A DNA stretch of 64,000 nt from JADJNY01 sp046349615 (GCA_046349615.1 JAXMBZ010000001.1:434001-498000), one strand, 5' to 3'. Positions 8,528 through 17,810 are shown, counted from the stretch's first letter. Notes: generated by a model not told the origin, from the letters alone. Program-made: numbers and translations.

Positions 8528-11093
8528 TTTCGAGATGAAGAGCGACGGCCTGGGCATCGGCCTGTTCGCGTTCGGCGTGTTCTGCGCCGTGCTCGTCGTG
8601 CAGGCGATGGTCAAGGGCGTCGATCCCGAACCGACGCAGTTCGTCAAGGTCGTCGCCGCGCTCTGGGTCAACTCGATCGGCGCGTTCCCGAGCCTCGTGC
8701 TCAACGCCGCGCTCGCGGCGATCGGTGCGCGCATGTTCCTCGCGGGTGCCGTGCCGGGCCTCGTCCGTCATTTGGTCGGCGTGGGCTTCCTCGCGGCGAG
8801 CCTCTCGATCCTCTGCGGCGCGTTCGGCTCCGGCGGCAACTTCGGCGCGCGCACCGGCGGCGCGCTCGGCGACCTGACGCACGTCGCGGTCGCGGCGCTC
8901 GTCGGCGCGCTCGCGGCGATCGCGACGGTGTGGTTCGTCTGGCTGCAGAAGGACGAGCTCGCGGCCGAGGAGCCGATGACCGTGCGGAACCCCGAGCTCG
9001 CGGTGAACTCGACGGCGAAGACCTCCGTCGCGGAGGAAGCCGTCAGCACGGAGGAAGCCGAAGCGCTGCTCCCCGTCGCGAAGCCGATCGCGAAGCCGCT
9101 CCCGACGCCGCCGCCCTCGCCGTACCCCGAGGACGTGCGCAGGAAGGGCGAGATCCCGGTCGGCGCGCGTCCGCTCGCCAGCGCGACGAGCTCGCCGACG
9201 ATCCCGGCCGCGAACTTCGCGCCGTCGGTCTACCGCTGGACCGCGCCGGGCGCGCGCCAGGATTCCGCTGCGACGCTCGAGAATGCGGAGGAGCGCGACA
9301 CGACCGACGATCGCTACACGCTCGCCGACGAAGACGTCCCGCCGATCGAAGCGCGCGCGGACGCCGAGGCGGCGCAGAAGCTCGGCAACCTCCCGCGCCC
9401 GGTGTGGGAAGCGGAAGACGAAGACCCGATCGTCGACGCGTACGGCACGCCGCGCTCGCTGCGCGAGAAGCTCCGCGAGGACGCGGGCGACGAGGAGTTC
9501 GAGGAAGAGGTCTCCGAAGCGCGTCCGCTCGCGAGCGCGCCGGTCGCCGAGGACGAGCTCGACGAGCTCAGCGACGAAGAACCGCTCGACGCGCCGGCCG
9601 CGGTGGTCGCGCGCGACGACGAGGACGAGCTCGACGAGGACGAGGACGACTTCGACGACGAGGAAGAGGCGCTCGCGGACGACGACGAAGACCTCGATGA
9701 AGACCTCTCCGACGCGGACGAACTCGCCGAGACGCTCGCCGAGGACGACGAGCTCGAGCCGGCGCTCGCCGAGGAACGTGAAGCCCCGCGCGCGCTCGCC
9801 GCGAACGTCGAGCCCGCACGGACGCCCGTCGTGGCGCCCGTCGTGGCGCCCGCGCCCGCCCGCGCGCTCGCTTCCGCCGACGAGGACGTCGCCGAGGAAG
9901 TGCCCGCGACCGCCGCGGTCTTCCACGAAGCCGACCACGACGAGGAGACCGAGAGCGCCGACGCGCGCCGCACCGCGCTGCGCGACGAGCTGCGCTCGCT
10001 GACCTTCGTCACCGAGACCGACGAGGACGCCGACGAGGGAAGCCTCGAGGACGAGCTCGCGCGCGCCGTGCAGGCGCTCGACGCGGACGACGCCGCGGCC
10101 GAACCGGTCCGCGTCACGGTCGCCGACGCCGCCGAGGCGCTCGCGGCCGCGCCGGCTCCGCGCGCGGTCGTGCACGACCTCGACGAGCTCGACGCGCCGC
10201 TCGCGACCCGCGTCGCGGAGCCGAGCGCCGTCCTGGACGCGACGGAGTCCGCTACGCTCGCCGACGAGCTCGACTCCGACGCGGCCGACGCGCCCGTCTC
10301 CGCCGTGCTCGATTCCGCATCGGCGGACGCGCCGGTCGCGAACGCGGAGTTCGCCGCGCCGAGCGAGACCGAGCTCTCCACGAGCGAGACCGAGCTCCCC
10401 GCGAGCGCAGCCGAGCTCACCGCAAGCGCAGCCGAGCTCCCCGCGAGCGAGACCGAGCTCCCCGCGAGCGCAGCCGAGGTTCTCGCGCGCTCGGACGAGC
10501 CCGAGACCGCGGGCGACGAGAGCGAGCCCGTCACGCTGATTCCGGCGCTCCCCGAGACGCGCTCCTCCGCCCGCAAGAGCGCGAAGGTCGAGGCGCCCTC
10601 GCTCTTCGACGCGCCCGCGACGGACGATGCGCCGGTCTCCAGCGTCTTCGAGTCGGCCGATTCCGCGACCGACGACGCGCCCGAGGAGCCCGCGCGCAAG
10701 CGCAAGAGCTCGCGCCGCGCGAAGTCCGAGCCCGAAGCGACCGAACTCGAGCCCGTCGCGACCGCGCTCGAAGCCGCGCCCGCGGCCGAAAGCGAGCCCA
10801 CGGTCGTCCTGACGCCGCACGCCGTGCCCGCCGAGCTCACGCACAAGACGCCGACGGGCACCAAGTCGAGCGAGCGCACCGCGCTGCTCGCCGAGGTCGG
10901 CTGCCTCTTCATCGACCGCGGCCGTGTGGCCGTGTCGATGCTCCAGCGGCAGTACAGCATGGAGTTCGACGACGCGTGCAAGGTGCTCGACGAGCTCCAG
11001 GACATGGGCCTGATCGGTCCGTACCTCGGGGGTTCGCGCCGTGATATCCTCCTGACCCGCGAAGCCTGGCTGGAAAAGGTCGGAGCGAGCTGA
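8514..11093 (+). CDS. FtsK-like protein without ATPase: membrane domain + acidic linker + gamma domain
   Basis: An 859-residue paralogue-like partner of ftsK. The N-terminus has four predicted membrane helices (about 14-36, 50-75, 80-105 and 118-142). About 640 residues of very acidic, Ala/Glu/Asp-rich linker follow, with a six-unit seven-residue repeat. The final 70 residues (about 789-857, with VSMLQRQYSMEFDDACKVL and LQDMGLIGPYLGGSRRDIL) align with the FtsK gamma winged helix. No Walker A or B motif exists anywhere. It overlaps the ftsK end by 14 bases. A start at 8505 is possible, but GAGAG precedes 8514. I infer a membrane-tethered DNA-sequence binder working with FtsK; the domain calls rest on motif reading alone. 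Confidence 0.8.
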   Translation: MTKRDFEMKSDGLGIGLFAFGVFCAVLVVQAMVKGVDPEPTQFVKVVAALWVNSIGAFPSLVLNAALAAIGARMFLAGAVPGLVRHLVGVGFLAASLSILCGAFGSGGNFGARTGGALGDLTHVAVAALVGALAAIATVWFVWLQKDELAAEEPMTVRNPELAVNSTAKTSVAEEAVSTEEAEALLPVAKPIAKPLPTPPPSPYPEDVRRKGEIPVGARPLASATSSPTIPAANFAPSVYRWTAPGARQDSAATLENAEERDTTDDRYTLADEDVPPIEARADAEAAQKLGNLPRPVWEAEDEDPIVDAYGTPRSLREKLREDAGDEEFEEEVSEARPLASAPVAEDELDELSDEEPLDAPAAVVARDDEDELDEDEDDFDDEEEALADDDEDLDEDLSDADELAETLAEDDELEPALAEEREAPRALAANVEPARTPVVAPVVAPAPARALASADEDVAEEVPATAAVFHEADHDEETESADARRTALRDELRSLTFVTETDEDADEGSLEDELARAVQALDADDAAAEPVRVTVADAAEALAAAPAPRAVVHDLDELDAPLATRVAEPSAVLDATESATLADELDSDAADAPVSAVLDSASADAPVANAEFAAPSETELSTSETELPASAAELTASAAELPASETELPASAAEVLARSDEPETAGDESEPVTLIPALPETRSSARKSAKVEAPSLFDAPATDDAPVSSVFESADSATDDAPEEPARKRKSSRRAKSEPEATELEPVATALEAAPAAESEPTVVLTPHAVPAELTHKTPTGTKSSERTALLAEVGCLFIDRGRVAVSMLQRQYSMEFDDACKVLDELQDMGLIGPYLGGSRRDILLTREAWLEKVGAS
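10362..10487 (+). repeat. six tandem 21-bp units encoding a 7-residue repeat
   Basis: Six in-frame 21-base units, each starting with an AGC codon, encode SETELST, SETELPA, SAAELTA, SAAELPA, SETELPA and SAAEVLA. They lie in the acidic linker of the motor-less FtsK-like protein. Units differ by a few bases and alternate between two types, which suggests expansion of a two-unit block followed by drift. Confidence 0.85.
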
Positions 11094-11112
11094 CCTCCCG
11101 CCGAGCCCACCC

Positions 11113-11150
11113 CGCGGCCGCGCGACTCCACCCTGGAACGCGCGGCCGCG
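11113..11150 (+). terminator. hairpin after the FtsK-like gene
   Basis: A perfect 12-bp stem (CGCGGCCGCGCG with its complement) and 14-base loop begins 19 bases after the stop of the motor-less FtsK-like gene. No clear T-run follows, so it may stop transcription weakly or protect the mRNA end. Confidence 0.5.
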
Positions 11151-11247
11151 TCGTCGATGGGGCGGTCTTCGCGCTCAGAATGCCTCGAACCCGCCGCGCG
11201 ACCCTCGACGACCCGCGCCGCGCACTCTCCGCGTCGACCGCACCGCT

Positions 11248-12597
11248 TTGAAGCACGAACCGGCCCTCGTCTCGCTCGTCCACCTCGGTTGCGCGCGCAA
11301 CCTGATCGACTCCGAGCTCATCCTCGGCCGCATGGCGGAGGAGGGGCTCGTGATCACCGACGACGCGTCGAGCGCGCACACCGTCGTCCTGAACACCTGC
11401 TCGTTCATCGGCCCCGCGCGGGAGGAGTCCGAGGGCGCGATCCGCGACCTGCTCGCGCGCAAGAAGCGCGGCGAGATCCAGCGCGTCGTCGTCGCGGGCT
11501 GCCTCGTGCAGCGCTACAAGCAGGACCTCGCCGCCCAGTTCCCGGCCGTCGACCTCTTCGCCGAGATCTCCGACTACAAGAAGCTCGCGAAGTCCGTGCG
11601 CGCGCTGACGCAGGGCAAGGGCACGCCGAAGTACCTCGAGGGCCCGCTCGAGCGCGCTCCCGAGCGCGAAGGCGCGCGCCTCGTCTCGACGCCGAAGTCG
11701 TACGCGTACCTGCGCATCTCGCACGGCTGCGACCACCTCTGCAGCTTCTGCGCGATCCCGTCGATCCGCGGCAAGCACCGTTCGAAGCCGCTCGAGGCCG
11801 TCGTCGCGGAGGCGCAGGAGCTCGTCGCCGGCGGCACGAAGGAGCTCGTCCTCGTCGCCGAGGACTCGACCGCGTGGGGCCGCGACATGGAGCGCGAGCT
11901 CCCCGACCTCGTCGAAGCGCTCGCGGGCGTGAAGGGCGTGAAGCGCGTCCGCGTCATGTACGCGTACCCCAATCGCTTCCCGTGGCGCCTGCTCGACGTG
12001 ATGAAGGCGCACCCGACCGTCGCGCCGTACCTCGACATCCCGGTGCAGCACATCGCGACGCCCGTGCTGCGCGCGATGCGCCGCCACGGCAGCGGCGACG
12101 ACGTGCGGAGGATCCTCGACCGACTGCGCGGCGAGGTCCCGCACCTGACGCTGCGCACGACTCTTCTGCTCGGTTTCCCCGGCGAGACCGACGCCGACGC
12201 CGCCGAGGCCGCGCGGTTCGTGAAGGAGTACAAGCTCGCGCGCCTCGGCGCGTTCACGTACTCGCCCGAGCAGGGGACCCACGGCTGGGACCTCCCGAAC
12301 CGCGTTCCCGCGGACGTCGCGCAGGCCCGCTACGAGGCCGTGATCGCCGCGCGCGACGAGGTGCTCCGCGCCGAGCAGCGCGCGTGGATCGGGAAGGACG
12401 TCGAGGTCCTCGTCGACGAGAGCCATCCCGATTCGAAGACCGTCGTCGGTCGGCCCGTCCAGGACGCGCCCGAGGTCGACCTGATCGCCGTCGTGCGCGA
12501 CTCGCGCGCGAAGGTCGGGGACTGCATCATGGCGCGCGTCGAGGACGTCGACCGCGAATCGAACCTGGTCGCGAAGGCCGCGTCCCGCCGCACCTGA
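11248..12597 (+). CDS. rimO: ribosomal protein S12 methylthiotransferase RimO
   Basis: A radical-SAM enzyme that methylthiolates the conserved aspartate of ribosomal protein S12. In the 449-residue protein the N-terminal UPF0004 domain holds three cysteines (GCARNLIDSE, NTCSFIG, AGCLVQRY) for the auxiliary cluster. The radical-SAM cluster motif is CDHLCSFC near residue 160, and a TRAM-like domain closes the protein. The LGCARNLIDSE signature separates RimO from MiaB. The start is a TTG at 11248. The stop overlaps the pgsA ATG by one base. Confidence 0.93.
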   Translation: MKHEPALVSLVHLGCARNLIDSELILGRMAEEGLVITDDASSAHTVVLNTCSFIGPAREESEGAIRDLLARKKRGEIQRVVVAGCLVQRYKQDLAAQFPAVDLFAEISDYKKLAKSVRALTQGKGTPKYLEGPLERAPEREGARLVSTPKSYAYLRISHGCDHLCSFCAIPSIRGKHRSKPLEAVVAEAQELVAGGTKELVLVAEDSTAWGRDMERELPDLVEALAGVKGVKRVRVMYAYPNRFPWRLLDVMKAHPTVAPYLDIPVQHIATPVLRAMRRHGSGDDVRRILDRLRGEVPHLTLRTTLLLGFPGETDADAAEAARFVKEYKLARLGAFTYSPEQGTHGWDLPNRVPADVAQARYEAVIAARDEVLRAEQRAWIGKDVEVLVDESHPDSKTVVGRPVQDAPEVDLIAVVRDSRAKVGDCIMARVEDVDRESNLVAKAASRRT

Positions 12598-13202
12598 TGG
12601 GAGTCTTCCAGCACTGGCCCAACCGCATCACGGCGTTGCGCTTCCTCGGCGCGCTCGTGCTCTTCGGCGTGCTGGCGAGCGAGGCGGCGCTGAACGCGAT
12701 CGAGCGCGCGTTCGACGGCGGCTGGGCGAAGACCGCGTTCTGGATGTTCGTGCTCGTCGCGGCGAGCGACGTGCTCGACGGCTACCTCGCCCGCAAGGGC
12801 AACCACGTCACCGCGTTCGGCCGCATCGCGGATCCGTTCGTCGACAAGGTGCTCGTCATGGGCACGATGGTGTTCCTCGCCGTGATCGACTGGTCGCGGC
12901 CGTGGTTCCCCGCGTGGGTCGTCGTCGTCGTGCTCTCACGCGAGTTCCTCGTCACCGCGATCCGCGGGTACGTCGAGAGCCAGGGCGCGGAGCTCCCCGC
13001 CGACTGGTTCGGCAAGGTGAAGATGTTCGCGCAGTGCTTCGCCGTCGGCATCGTGCTCGGCATGCAGGCGTTCGACCTCTTCACGCCGTTCTGGAAGACG
13101 ATGGGGCACGTATTCGTGTGGCTCACGCTGCTCACGTCGCTCGGTTCGTGCGTGCAGTACCTGTTCAAGACGCGCAAGCTCATCCTGGAGGGTCGCGCGT
13201 GA
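12597..13202 (+). CDS. pgsA: CDP-diacylglycerol-glycerol-3-phosphate phosphatidyltransferase
   Basis: Makes phosphatidylglycerophosphate from CDP-diacylglycerol and glycerol 3-phosphate at the inner membrane. The 201-residue protein carries the complete CDP-alcohol transferase motif: DG, then AR two residues later, then G, D and D at the family spacing (DGYLARKGNHVTAFG followed by RIADPFVDK). It has about five membrane helices. Its ATG overlaps the rimO stop (TGATG). pgpA, the next enzyme of the pathway, lies 28 bases downstream. Confidence 0.93.
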   Translation: MGVFQHWPNRITALRFLGALVLFGVLASEAALNAIERAFDGGWAKTAFWMFVLVAASDVLDGYLARKGNHVTAFGRIADPFVDKVLVMGTMVFLAVIDWSRPWFPAWVVVVVLSREFLVTAIRGYVESQGAELPADWFGKVKMFAQCFAVGIVLGMQAFDLFTPFWKTMGHVFVWLTLLTSLGSCVQYLFKTRKLILEGRA

Positions 13203-13230
13203 GCCCTCGCTCCCAATCGGAGGCCCGATC

Positions 13231-13713
13231 GTGAACGTCCTCAAGCTCGCTCTCGTCTCGTGCGGCTTCCTCGGGTGCTCGCCCTTCGCGCCCGGCACCG
13301 TCGGCACGCTCGGCGGCGTCGCGATCGCGTACCTGCTCAAGGACTCCGAGCACTACCTCGTGTGGACGCTCGTCGCGTGCGTCGTGCTCTACGCGATCAC
13401 GGCTCCGCTCGGTCACTGGGCGGAGCGCTACGCGGGCAAGAAGGACCCGGGCATCTTCGTCATGGACGAGGTGATCGGGTACCTGATCACCGTCGCGTGG
13501 ACGCGCGGGCCGAGTCTCACCGCGCTCGTCGTCGCGTTCTTCGTCTTCCGCTTCTTCGACATCCTGAAGCCGCCCCCCGCGCGCCAGATGGAGGCGTTTC
13601 CCGGCGGACACGGCATCCTCCTCGACGACGTGATGGCGGGCCTCTGGGGCCTCGCCGTGATGGTCGCTGCGCGCAACCTGATCGACGTCCCGTGGACCGT
13701 GGGAGGAGCGTGA
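13231..13713 (+). CDS. pgpA: phosphatidylglycerophosphatase A
   Basis: Removes the phosphate from phosphatidylglycerophosphate to give phosphatidylglycerol, directly after PgsA. The 160 residues show the family N-terminus with FAPGTVGTLGG, a FVMDEVIGY motif, and the FFDILKPPPARQ plus GGHGILLDDVMAG block with the acidic residues expected for metal binding. The GTG at 13231 has GGAG 8 bases upstream. The pgsA-pgpA adjacency supports both assignments. Confidence 0.92.
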   Translation: MNVLKLALVSCGFLGCSPFAPGTVGTLGGVAIAYLLKDSEHYLVWTLVACVVLYAITAPLGHWAERYAGKKDPGIFVMDEVIGYLITVAWTRGPSLTALVVAFFVFRFFDILKPPPARQMEAFPGGHGILLDDVMAGLWGLAVMVAARNLIDVPWTVGGA

Positions 13714-13716
13714 ACG

Positions 13717-15153
13717 ATGGCGAAGCCGAAGAAGGAATCCGACCTGCGGCTCTCCGGTTCGACGCTCTCGACGCGCTTCTCCGTGTCGATGAGCATCGCG
13801 CTCGCCGTCGTGATGCTCGCCGCCGGCGCGTTCCTCTATTCGTGGATCGTCGGCAAGGCCGGCGACATCCAGGAGCAGGCGTTCGTCGAGGCCGTCTCGT
13901 TCCAAGGTCCGTGGCAGCAGACGTACCTCGAGGACGTGAAGCGCGAAGCCGAAGGACTGCCGCCGCGTTCGGGCAAGTCCGAGGCCGCGCAGCCGATCCA
14001 GGGCACGACGAAGGAGTTCGCCGGGACCGACGTGCGGCGCGTCAACGTGATGTACGGCGAGAAGTTCGACAAACCGGGCTTCATGTACATCTACAAGGAC
14101 GTCAAGCCGCCGCTGATCGTGTCGGACAAGACGAAGGAGCAGGCGGGCGAGGGCCTCCTCGGCATGATCCTCGCCGTCACGCTCTGCGTCATCCTCGTCG
14201 GCGCCCTCGTCGCGTGGACGATCGCGGCGAGCGTCTCGCGCCCGCTCCAGCTCATCGTCGCGGACATCAACCAGATCGCGAGCGGCAACCTGCGGCATCG
14301 CACGCGCGTGCGCGCGGGCGGCGAGATCCTCCTCCTCGCGAAGTCGATCGACCGCATGGCGGGCAACCTCGAGGCGGCGCAGGAAGCGCAGCTCGAGCTC
14401 TCCGTGCGCGAGCGTGAGATCGGCGTCGCGAGCGAAGTGCGCGAAGCGCTGCTCCCGCAGACGACGCCGAGCGTCAAGGGCTACGCCATCTCCGCGCTGC
14501 ACGTCGACTGTCCGACGCCCGGCGGCGACTTCCACGACTTCCTCGAGCTCGAGGGCGGCCGCGTCGGGATCCTCGTGTGCGACGTCTCGGGCCGAGGCAT
14601 CCCCGGCGCGATGATCGGCGCGATCGCGCGGTCGTACCTGCGCTCGGAGCTCGAGCGCGCGGGCGACGACGTCGCGGGCGCGATGTCGCGGGCGAACCGC
14701 GCGATCGCTCGCGACGCGCGCCGCGGCATGTTCGTGACGGCGATGTACGTGCTGCTCGATCCGAAGGAAGGCATCGCGACCGTCGCGTGCGCAGGTCACA
14801 AGCTCCCGATCGTCCGCTTCGCCGCCGAGGACGGGAAGATCCGCGTCGTGCACCCCGAGGGCATCGCGCTCGGGTTCGACAAGGGACCCGTGTTCGACAG
14901 CACGCTGAAGGTGCAGAAGATCCCCGTCGACCGAGGCGACCGCATCGTCGTGTCGACGACCGGCTCCGTGCGCGTGAAGGACGCCGACGGCGCCGAGCTC
15001 GGCGAGAAGGCCTTCTACCGCTCCGTGTTGCAGCACGCGAAGGCGCCGTGCGAGGCGATGCTCGAGAGCGTCAAGGCCGATCTCGAGGCCCACGCCGACG
15101 GCGAGGCGTTCCCGAACGACATCTCGATCGTCGCGCTCGCGCGCGACGCGTGA
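13717..15153 (+). CDS. membrane HAMP-SpoIIE (RsbU-type) PP2C phosphatase
   Basis: A 478-residue predicted sensor phosphatase. It has an N-terminal membrane helix (about 25-47), an extracytoplasmic loop of about 100 residues, a second helix (about 148-170), a HAMP segment beginning ASVSRPLQLIVADI, and a C-terminal SpoIIE/PP2C domain. The metal-binding motifs GGDFHDF, VCDVSGRGIPG and the late FPNDISIVAL are seen, the last with Asn in place of the first Asp of the more usual DD. Such proteins often dephosphorylate anti-sigma-factor antagonists, but no STAS or anti-sigma gene is adjacent, so the target is unknown. It starts 3 bases after pgpA. Confidence 0.85.
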   Translation: MAKPKKESDLRLSGSTLSTRFSVSMSIALAVVMLAAGAFLYSWIVGKAGDIQEQAFVEAVSFQGPWQQTYLEDVKREAEGLPPRSGKSEAAQPIQGTTKEFAGTDVRRVNVMYGEKFDKPGFMYIYKDVKPPLIVSDKTKEQAGEGLLGMILAVTLCVILVGALVAWTIAASVSRPLQLIVADINQIASGNLRHRTRVRAGGEILLLAKSIDRMAGNLEAAQEAQLELSVREREIGVASEVREALLPQTTPSVKGYAISALHVDCPTPGGDFHDFLELEGGRVGILVCDVSGRGIPGAMIGAIARSYLRSELERAGDDVAGAMSRANRAIARDARRGMFVTAMYVLLDPKEGIATVACAGHKLPIVRFAAEDGKIRVVHPEGIALGFDKGPVFDSTLKVQKIPVDRGDRIVVSTTGSVRVKDADGAELGEKAFYRSVLQHAKAPCEAMLESVKADLEAHADGEAFPNDISIVALARDA

Positions 15154-15174
15154 CCCCGAGCGACCGAGGCCCAC

Positions 15175-15459
15175 ATGCGCATCGCCGACTTCCAGAAGCG
15201 GATCGAGGACATCTACTACGAGCGCGACAGCGCGCGCGGCCTCCACGGCACGCACATGTGGTTCTGCGAGGAGGTCGGCGAGCTCACGCGCGCGCTCCGC
15301 CGCAACAAGCGCGAGGAGCTCGAGGGCGAGTTCGCGGACGTGCTCGCGTGGCTCTCGACGCTCGCATCGATCGCGAAGATCGACCTCGAGGAAGCGGCGC
15401 GGAAGAAGTACGGCCAGGGTTGCCCGCGCTGCAAGGCGACGCCCTGCGCGTGCCCCTGA
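15175..15459 (+). CDS. MazG-type nucleotide pyrophosphohydrolase with cysteine-rich tail
   Basis: A 94-residue single-domain MazG-like protein. The metal-binding pattern EEVGELTRALRR followed about 15 residues later by EFADVLAWL fits the all-alpha NTP pyrophosphatase family, which hydrolyses NTPs to NMP and pyrophosphate. The last dozen residues contain CPRCKATPCACP, four cysteines suggesting a small metal site, unusual for this fold. It lies between the phosphatase and priA with short gaps, so it probably shares their transcript. The substrate is not predictable from the sequence. Confidence 0.8.
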   Translation: MRIADFQKRIEDIYYERDSARGLHGTHMWFCEEVGELTRALRRNKREELEGEFADVLAWLSTLASIAKIDLEEAARKKYGQGCPRCKATPCACP

Positions 15460-15465
15460 GAGCGC

Positions 15466-17799
15466 GTGAAGCGCAAGCTCGAGACCCCGGGGCTCTTCGG
15501 CGCCGAGCCGGAGCCCGCGCCGAAGGCCGCGAAGAAGCGCGCGAAGGACAGCGTGCCGCCGCCCGAGCTCGAGCACGGTTTCTACGTCGACGTCGCCGTG
15601 CAGCGTCCGATGCGCAGCGAGTTCACGTACGCCGTGCCCGCGCGCCTGCGGCACGAGATCGCGCTCGGCGTGCGCGTCGCCGTCCCGTTCGGTCCGCGGC
15701 GTGAGATCGGCGTCGTCACGCGCGTGCGCGACGCGACGGACGTGCCGGTGGACAAGCTCAAGTCCGTCGCCGCCGTGCTCGACCCCGACGCGCGCATCGG
15801 GCCGGACCTCTTCGAGCTCACGCGGTGGATGTCGACCTACTACGCGTGCTCGTGGGGCGAAGCGCTCGGCGCGGTGATGCCCGCCGCGCTGAAGAAGGAG
15901 GGCGGCGGACGGCGCGTCGTGATGATCGCCGCGGCGCGCGCGGCGACCGAGGAGGAGCTCGCGGACGTCGAGAAGCGCTCCGCGCCCGCGTTCCGCCTCT
16001 ACCGCGCGCTCGTCGACATCGGAGCACCCGCGGAGGCGCGCGACCTCTGTCGCAAGCTCAACGTCGGGCCGTCGTCGGTCGAGGCGCTGACGCGCCGCGG
16101 GCTCGCGACGAAGACGTCCGTGCTCGCGACGGTCGACCCGCTCGACGCCGCGCCGATCGCGTCGACGCGCATGCGTCCTGCCGCGCTCTCCGCGGATCAA
16201 GAGCAGGCGCTCGGTGCGCTCGTGAAGGCGCTCGAAACGGGCGAGTTCGCGACCTTCCTGCTCCAAGGGGTCACGGGCAGCGGGAAGACCGAGGTGTACC
16301 TGCGCACGATCGAGGAGGCGCTCGCGCGCGGGAAGAGCGCGATCGTGATCGTGCCCGAGATCGCGCTCACGCCGCAGACCGTCGGCTGGTTCCGCTCGCG
16401 CTTCGGCTCCGTTGCGGTGCTCCACAGCCGTATGACCGACGCGCAGCGGCGCGCGATGTGGCTCGCGGCGCAACGCGGCGAGGCGCGCGTCGTCGTCGGC
16501 GCGCGCTCGGCGGTGTTCGCGCCGGTGAAGGACCTCGGCGTCGTCGTCGTCGACGAAGAGCACGAGCCGTCGTTCAAGCAGGAGAGCTCGCCGCGCTACC
16601 ACGCGCGCGACGTCGCGGTCATGCGCGCGAACCTCGCGAAGGCCGTGTGCATCCTCGGCAGCGCGACGCCCGCGCTCGAGACGTGGCACAACGCGCGGAC
16701 GGGACGCTATCGCCACCTCCACCTGCGCCAGCGCGTCAGCGGCGGCCAGCTCCCGAAGGTCGAGATCGTCGACCTGCGCGCGGAGAAGCGCGAGGGCGGC
16801 GAACCGACGCTCTTCTCGCACCGACTGCGCCAACTCCTCGCCGAAGCGCTCGAGCGCGGCGAGCAGTCGATCCTCTTCCTGAACCGCCGCGGCTTCGCGC
16901 CGACCTTGTGGTGCTCCGCGTGCGGCGAGACGCTGCGCTGCAAGAACTGCGACGTCGGGCTCACGTTCCACCGGAAGATCGGGCGCGTCGTGTGTCACTC
17001 GTGCTGCGAGGAACAGCCGCCGCCGAAGAACTGTCCGACGTGCACTGCGCCGCTCGTGCACTACCTCGGCGCGGGGAGCGAGCGCGTCGAGATCGCGCTC
17101 AAGAAGCTCCTGCCCGCCGCGCGCGTGCGGCGCATGGACTCGGACACGATGCTGCGGCGCGAGGACTACGAGGACGCGCTCGACCGCTTCGGGAGGGGCG
17201 AGGTCGACGTGCTCGTCGGCACGCAGATGATCGCGAAAGGGCTCGATTTCCCGCGCGTGACGGTCGTCGGCATCGTGTCGGCGGACAGCTCGCTGCACCT
17301 GCCCGACTTCCGCGCGGCGGAGCGCACGTTCCAGTTGCTCGCGCAGGTCGCGGGGCGCGCGGGGCGCGGCGAGCTCCCGGGGCGCATCGTGATCCAGACC
17401 GTGACGCCCGAGCATCCGGCGATCACGTGCGCGGCGAAGCACGACTACGAGGCGTTCGCGGGGCCGGAGAGTCGGCTGCGCGGCGAGCTCGGGTATCCGC
17501 CGCACGGGCGGTTGATCCGCGTCGTGTTCGACGACGAGGATCTCGGGCGCGTGCACGACTGCGCGGCCGCGTGCGCGAAGCTCCTGCGCGAGAAGACGGG
17601 CGACGCGGGGCTCGTCGTGCTCGGGCCCGCGGAGGCGCCGATCTCGCAGGTGCGCGGACGCCATCGACAGCACCTGCTCGCGAAGGGGCCGAACTCGAGC
17701 CCGGCGATCGCGACGGCGCGCGCGCTCTTGCTCGAGTTCGCGGCGGCGGAGCTGAAGACGCGCGTGACGATCGACGTGGATCCGGTGTCGATGTTGTGA
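15466..17799 (+). CDS. priA: primosomal protein N' (replication restart helicase PriA)
   Basis: A 3'-5' helicase that reloads the replisome at stalled forks. The 777-residue protein has an N-terminal fork-binding domain and Walker A GVTGSGKTEVY near residue 270. Its DEEHE box, LGSATPALETW motif and the PriA zinc-binding insert (CSAC, CKNC, CHSC and CPTC pairs, about residues 484-528) complete the signature. The C-terminal helicase motifs include GTQMIAKGLDFPRV and QVAGRAGRG. The GTG at 15466 is 6 bases after the MazG-like gene. Confidence 0.96.
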   Translation: MKRKLETPGLFGAEPEPAPKAAKKRAKDSVPPPELEHGFYVDVAVQRPMRSEFTYAVPARLRHEIALGVRVAVPFGPRREIGVVTRVRDATDVPVDKLKSVAAVLDPDARIGPDLFELTRWMSTYYACSWGEALGAVMPAALKKEGGGRRVVMIAAARAATEEELADVEKRSAPAFRLYRALVDIGAPAEARDLCRKLNVGPSSVEALTRRGLATKTSVLATVDPLDAAPIASTRMRPAALSADQEQALGALVKALETGEFATFLLQGVTGSGKTEVYLRTIEEALARGKSAIVIVPEIALTPQTVGWFRSRFGSVAVLHSRMTDAQRRAMWLAAQRGEARVVVGARSAVFAPVKDLGVVVVDEEHEPSFKQESSPRYHARDVAVMRANLAKAVCILGSATPALETWHNARTGRYRHLHLRQRVSGGQLPKVEIVDLRAEKREGGEPTLFSHRLRQLLAEALERGEQSILFLNRRGFAPTLWCSACGETLRCKNCDVGLTFHRKIGRVVCHSCCEEQPPPKNCPTCTAPLVHYLGAGSERVEIALKKLLPAARVRRMDSDTMLRREDYEDALDRFGRGEVDVLVGTQMIAKGLDFPRVTVVGIVSADSSLHLPDFRAAERTFQLLAQVAGRAGRGELPGRIVIQTVTPEHPAITCAAKHDYEAFAGPESRLRGELGYPPHGRLIRVVFDDEDLGRVHDCAAACAKLLREKTGDAGLVVLGPAEAPISQVRGRHRQHLLAKGPNSSPAIATARALLLEFAAAELKTRVTIDVDPVSML

Positions 17800-17810
17800 C
17801 TCAAAACACA

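Noticed and set aside
5474..8734. A 1086-codon frame antisense to ftsK
   Set aside because: It mirrors the skewed codons of ftsK and carries no motif.
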